From NCBI GenBank assembly GCA_015904055.1, contig JABMDE010000046.1, positions 1-9,994 of the forward strand: DNA of 9,994 nt. Direction: 5' to 3'. Origin of the DNA: Nitrospira sp. GTDB lineage: Bacteria; Nitrospirota; Nitrospiria; Nitrospirales; Nitrospiraceae. Shown in pieces: positions 6,639 to 9,994 of this stretch (its first letter is position 1; every line of letters begins with the position of its first letter). The notes under the pieces are model-generated. The model saw nothing but the letters and a program-made list of their open reading frames with translations, was not told the DNA's origin and did no database searches. The translations under genes were made by a program, and so were the position numbers.

Positions 6639-7671
6639 GTCCCAAGGCCTCCGTCAGTTGCTTGGGAGAGACTGTCGCCGTCCCGACCATGCCGACCACA
6701 ATCCCTGCCGCATGATTTGCCAGGATTGCCCCATGCCTGATGCTTGCGCCGGTTGACAGTGCCAGTGCCAGCGTCCCGATCACCGTATCGCCGGCGCCGG
6801 TTACATCATAGACCTGCCTGGCTTGCGTCGGCAGGTGCCACGATTTCCCGTCACCTTCATACAAACTCATTCCCTTTTCACCGCGCGTAATGAGTACCGA
6901 CTGGCAACCGAGCCGCTGGCGGATCATCGCGCCGGCTTCATTAATCGTTTGATCGTCGTCGCCGTGCAAACCGGACGCCTGAGTCGCTTCCAGATGGTTC
7001 GGCGTCATCACGGTGACGCCCTTATAGAATCCAAAATGTTCCACCTTCGGATCGACAATGACCGGAACTTTTCGCAAGGCGGCCAGCCTGGTGATATCGG
7101 ACATTAACGATGCAGATACGACACCTTTGGCATAGTCAGAAATCACCACACAGGACAGCTCTCTCAATCGCGACTCGACATACTGAACGATTCTACGCTG
7201 GAACGCCGGCTTCAGTTCGTGCCGCCCTTCGACATCGTACCGGACGATCTGCTGATTATGCGCAATCACCCGGCTTTTCCTCGTCGTCGGACGGTCGTGA
7301 TCGATCACCACGCCTCCACGCCCGGAACGTCTCGTCCCCAACTCCTTCATCAGCAGCCGCCCGCTTTCATCCGCACCGATCACCCCGCAAAGATCGGCCT
7401 TCCCGCCCAACGCCAAAATATTGTTGAACACGTTGGCGGCGCCGCCGAGCCGCAAGGACTCGGACTCGACGTGTACGACAGGGACCGGCGCTTCCGGAGA
7501 AATCCGGCTCACCCTCCCCATCACATAATGATCGAGAATCAGGTCTCCCACGACAAGGACGGATGCCTGGGGAAACCGCTGGATATACTGCCGGAGCACC
7601 TGCGGCGTCGGCGGCTGATTCCGGCTGCCCGCTTCACCCGTCGCGGCAGAAGACTTCACGCCGGCTTTCAT
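6631..7671 (-). CDS. hldA: D-glycero-beta-D-manno-heptose-7-phosphate kinase, stand-alone (HldA / RfaE domain I)
   Basis: This ribokinase-family (PfkB) kinase phosphorylates heptose-7-phosphate at C1 on the way to ADP-heptose for the LPS inner core. With the start at 7671 it has 346 residues. Visible elements are V-V-G-D-L-I-L-D-H-Y at 40-49, the substrate loop L-G-G-A-A-N-V-x-x-N (75-84), V-D-P-K (206-209), T-P-N-H-L-E-A (223-229) and the catalytic anion-hole motif D-V-T-G-A-G-D-T (289-296, base D295), then T-A-T-V-S-P. E. coli HldE carries a second, nucleotidyltransferase domain after this one; here the protein ends with the kinase, so that activity must be encoded elsewhere. The frame is open to 7740, but the ATG at 7671 has an AAAGGA SD and overlaps the lepB stop as ATGA, and the longer form would add only non-conserved residues. 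Confidence 0.92.
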   Translation of the reverse strand: MKAGVKSSAATGEAGSRNQPPTPQVLRQYIQRFPQASVLVVGDLILDHYVMGRVSRISPEAPVPVVHVESESLRLGGAANVFNNILALGGKADLCGVIGADESGRLLMKELGTRRSGRGGVVIDHDRPTTRKSRVIAHNQQIVRYDVEGRHELKPAFQRRIVQYVESRLRELSCVVISDYAKGVVSASLMSDITRLAALRKVPVIVDPKVEHFGFYKGVTVMTPNHLEATQASGLHGDDDQTINEAGAMIRQRLGCQSVLITRGEKGMSLYEGDGKSWHLPTQARQVYDVTGAGDTVIGTLALALSTGASIRHGAILANHAAGIVVGMVGTATVSPKQLTEALGHD

Positions 7672-8441
7672 TGGATTCCTTTGGCGAATCGTTCCCATCG
7701 AACCCACTCCGTCCAGTTGCCCTGCCCGCTCCACGACCAATAAATCCGGAACGCTTTGCCCCGGATTTTCTCTTCCCGCACATACCCCCAGAACCGGCTG
7801 TCGAGACTTTGGTCGCGATTGTCGCCCATGACGAAATACGACCCTTCGGGAACCGTGACCGGCCCGAAATTGTCGCGTGAATTGATCGTACTGTCGATAA
7901 TGCCGGGATCGATGCGCTGTGTAAAGGCCTTGTCATCGAGAGGCTGCCCGTTGACGAATACCACTTTATTGCGCAGCTGCACCGTATCACCGGGAGTCCC
8001 GACGATGCGTTTAATAAAGTCCTTTTCCTCATCTTCCGGAAAGCGGAACACGATGACATCCCCGCGCTGCGGCTTTCCAAACTCGATCACCGTCGTGGAC
8101 GTATAACAATTGACCGGTGGCACACTCCATTGAGGCTTGCAGTCGGTCGGCCACTGAAACCCATACGACAGCTTGCTCACTAAAATATGGTCGCCGATCA
8201 GCAAGGTCGGAATCATCGAACCGGAGGGAATCTTGAACGCCTGCACCACGAACACCCGAATGGCAAAGGCCAGCACAATGGCCACGACAATGGCTTCCGC
8301 ATATTCCCGAAAAATCGACTTCTGCCCGGCCTGATCGGCCTTCCGTTCGGACACCGTGGCCCCGGACACCGGCACTGGTGGCTCTCCGGCAGAAGAACCG
8401 GACAGCTTCTCGATGTTGGCCCGGTTCGGATCCGCACTCAT
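7668..8441 (-). CDS. lepB: Signal peptidase I
   Basis: LepB cleaves signal peptides from exported proteins at the outer face of the inner membrane. The 257-residue protein has a Ser/Pro/Ala-rich cytoplasmic tail (1-42), one membrane segment at about 47-67, and the periplasmic catalytic domain. Motifs are [10 protein letters not shown] (71-80) with the nucleophile S75, R-G-D-V-I-V-F (126-132), [12 protein letters not shown] (141-152) with general base K144, and G-D-N-R-D-Q-S-x-D-S-R (206-216). A loop after the first motif carries two cysteines, C101 and C112, which could form a disulfide. The C-terminus is rich in Trp. The ATG overlaps the lepA stop as ATGA, the classic lepA-lepB arrangement, and the stop overlaps the hldA start in the same way. 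Confidence 0.96.
   Translation of the reverse strand: MSADPNRANIEKLSGSSAGEPPVPVSGATVSERKADQAGQKSIFREYAEAIVVAIVLAFAIRVFVVQAFKIPSGSMIPTLLIGDHILVSKLSYGFQWPTDCKPQWSVPPVNCYTSTTVIEFGKPQRGDVIVFRFPEDEEKDFIKRIVGTPGDTVQLRNKVVFVNGQPLDDKAFTQRIDPGIIDSTINSRDNFGPVTVPEGSYFVMGDNRDQSLDSRFWGYVREEKIRGKAFRIYWSWSGQGNWTEWVRWERFAKGIQ
7677..7682 (-). promoter_or_regulatory. Ribosome binding site of hldA
   Basis: AAAGGA on the minus strand lies 5 nt before the ATG at 7671 and inside the last codons of lepB. It decides the start in favour of 7671 over the in-frame ATGs at 7698 and 7740, and supports coupled translation with lepB. Confidence 0.75.
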
Positions 8442-9994
8442 TCGTCACCGACTTTCAAGATCGCCAGGAACGCTTCCTGCGGCACTTCGACGCTCCCGAC
8501 GGCTTTCATGCGTTTCTTGCCTTCCTTCTGTTTTTCGAGCAATTTCCGTTTCCGTGAAATGTCGCCGCCGTAACACTTGGCCAGGACGTTCTTCTTCATC
8601 GCCCCGATCGTTTCACGCGCAACGATCTTGCTTCCGATCGCCGCTTGTATGGCGATCTCATACATCTGCCGGGGGATGAGTTCCTTCATTTTCTCCGCCA
8701 GCTGACGCCCGCGCTGCACCGACCGGTCTTTATGGGTGATAAAGGACAAGGCATCGACCGTTTCCCCGTTCAAGAGAATGTCGAGCCGCACGAGATCGGA
8801 GATCCGATAGCCGAGCAGCTCATAATCCAGCGATGCATAGCCCTGGGTGCGGGACTTCAGTTTATCGTAAAAATCGAGAATGACTTCATTCAGCGGCAGC
8901 TCGTAACTGATCATCACACGTGTCGGATCGAGAAATTGCATGCTCCGCTGAATCCCGCGCCGCTCCTGGCACAGCTGGAGAATGGCGCCCATGTACCGCT
9001 CCGGCGTGATGATCGAGGCCAGAATGAACGGCTCTTCGAAGGACTCGATGCTGCTGGGAGGGGGCAATTGCGATGGATTATTGACCTCCAGCACCTCGCC
9101 TTTGGTCGTCAACAGACGATAGACCACCGTCGGCGCGGTCGTCAGCAGTGTCAGATTATACTCGCGCTCGAGCCGCTCCTGAATAATCTCCATATGGAGT
9201 AATCCCAGGAAGCCGCACCGGAAACCGAACCCCAGCGCCAGCGACGTCTCCGGCTCATAGACGAACGACGAGTCGTTCAATCGAAGCTTGACCAACGCAT
9301 CGCGCAGATCTTCATACCGGGCCGTGTCGGTGGGATAGAGTCCGCAAAAGACCAGGGGCTTCACTTCCTTGTAGCCGGGGAAGGGCGCACTGGTCGGCGT
9401 CACCGCATCCGTGAGCGTATCGCCGATCTTCACATCGGCGACTTCCCGCATATTGGCGCAGAGGTATCCGACTTCACCGGTAAGGAGCTCGGTCTTTTTG
9501 GTCCGTTTGGGTGTGAATTGCCCGACTTCCATGACTTCGAACGTCCGGTCGTTCGACATGACTTTGATCTTCATCCCGGGCCGAATCGATCCGTCCACCA
9601 GTCTCGTCAGCACGATCACGCCCTGATAATTGTCGAACCAGGAGTCAAAAATAAGAGCCTTGAGCGGCGCCTGGGGATTGCCGGTCGGCGGAGGAATCCG
9701 CGCGATCACCGCCTCCAACACCTCCGGCACACCCTTGCCGTCCTTGGCGCTGATCGGCATGGCGTCCGTGGCATCCAGCTGAAGCACTTCAGAAATCGAG
9801 TGTTTGGTCCCCTCAACATCTGCACTTGCCAAATCGATCTTATTGATGACCGGGATAATGGTGAGGTTGTTGGCCATTGCCAGATTGACATTGGCAATCG
9901 TCTGAGCCTGGACTCCCTGGGTGGCATCAACCAGCAAGAGTGCCCCCTCGCACGCGGCAAGACTCCGCGAGACTTCATACGTGAAATCGACATG
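8438..9994 (-). CDS. lepA: Elongation factor 4 / LepA GTPase (N-terminus cut off by window edge)
   Basis: LepA is a translational GTPase that binds the ribosome and acts in initiation or back-translocation; its exact role is debated. The window holds 518 codons, starting at the His of the G3 motif (D-T-P-)G-H-V-D-F, so about 80 N-terminal residues including the P-loop are missing; a full protein would be close to 600 residues, as usual. Visible are [12 protein letters not shown] (21-32), the G4 motif N-K-I-D-L (51-55), G5 as I-S-A-K (81-84), and the domains after it, including [14 protein letters not shown]. The C-terminal domain unique to EF4 is intact: [20 protein letters not shown] followed by the Lys-rich tail and V-P-Q-E-A-F. 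These exclude EF-G and BipA. lepB follows with an ATGA overlap. Confidence 0.98.
   Translation of the reverse strand, partial: HVDFTYEVSRSLAACEGALLLVDATQGVQAQTIANVNLAMANNLTIIPVINKIDLASADVEGTKHSISEVLQLDATDAMPISAKDGKGVPEVLEAVIARIPPPTGNPQAPLKALIFDSWFDNYQGVIVLTRLVDGSIRPGMKIKVMSNDRTFEVMEVGQFTPKRTKKTELLTGEVGYLCANMREVADVKIGDTLTDAVTPTSAPFPGYKEVKPLVFCGLYPTDTARYEDLRDALVKLRLNDSSFVYEPETSLALGFGFRCGFLGLLHMEIIQERLEREYNLTLLTTAPTVVYRLLTTKGEVLEVNNPSQLPPPSSIESFEEPFILASIITPERYMGAILQLCQERRGIQRSMQFLDPTRVMISYELPLNEVILDFYDKLKSRTQGYASLDYELLGYRISDLVRLDILLNGETVDALSFITHKDRSVQRGRQLAEKMKELIPRQMYEIAIQAAIGSKIVARETIGAMKKNVLAKCYGGDISRKRKLLEKQKEGKKRMKAVGSVEVPQEAFLAILKVGDE

Noticed and set aside
7219..7743. Plus-strand reading frame (174 codons) opposite hldA and the lepB end
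   Set aside because: Antisense shadow of two well-supported genes, with low-complexity Arg/His/Pro-rich translation and no SD.
1..9994. CRISPR array, tRNA, rRNA, phage or defence genes
   Set aside because: No regularly spaced repeats, no tRNA-like cloverleaf and no such proteins were seen; almost all sequence is taken by housekeeping and envelope genes.

Overview
The window reads as a chromosomal housekeeping and cell-envelope region of a Gram-negative bacterium. Every gene lies on the minus strand, so transcription runs from the high-coordinate end to the low-coordinate end. The gene set (lepA, lepB, heptose kinase, three Kdo genes, pyrG, pgsA, plsY) shows an organism that makes a Kdo- and heptose-containing lipopolysaccharide. 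The protein sequences, the gene order and an intergenic repeat resemble what I remember of Nitrospira (Nitrospirota). That assignment is from memory and cannot be proved from this sequence alone.

Layout from upstream to downstream: lepA (9994-8438, N-terminus cut off by the window edge), lepB (8441-7668), a heptose-7-phosphate kinase gene hldA/rfaE1 (7671-6631), kdsB (6638-5829), pyrG (5779-4178), kdsA (4045-3218), kdsD (3245-2217), pgsA (2214-1618), a 124-bp mobile-element-like repeat (1616-1493), a secreted lipoprotein esterase (1425-553), and plsY (508-1, C-terminus cut off). The lepA/lepB and lepB/hldA junctions are ATGA overlaps. hldA/kdsB overlap by 8 nt, kdsA/kdsD overlap by 28 nt, and kdsD/pgsA are 2 nt apart. 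This packing suggests one long operon, with possible breaks in the pyrG-kdsA gap (132 nt) and the pgsA-esterase gap (192 nt). I found no convincing promoter or intrinsic terminator, and there is no gene-free stretch over 300 nt.

The genes fit together. KdsD makes arabinose-5-phosphate, KdsA condenses it with PEP to Kdo-8-phosphate, and KdsB activates Kdo with the CTP that PyrG makes. HldA phosphorylates the heptose precursor of the inner core. PgsA and PlsY make membrane phospholipid, and PgsA's CDP-diacylglycerol substrate also depends on CTP. LepB processes exported proteins and LepA is a ribosome-associated GTPase. The Kdo-8-phosphate phosphatase (KdsC) and the heptose nucleotidyltransferase are not in this window.

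I did not find a new multi-gene system. The parts least explained by ordinary genes are intergenic. One is a MITE-like element with 19-bp near-perfect inverted ends and a 4-bp flanking duplication, sitting exactly at the pgsA stop codon. The other is a pair of oppositely oriented degenerate hexamer arrays between pyrG and kdsA, which overlaps a possible 19-codon leader ORF that ends 5 nt before the SD-poor kdsA start.
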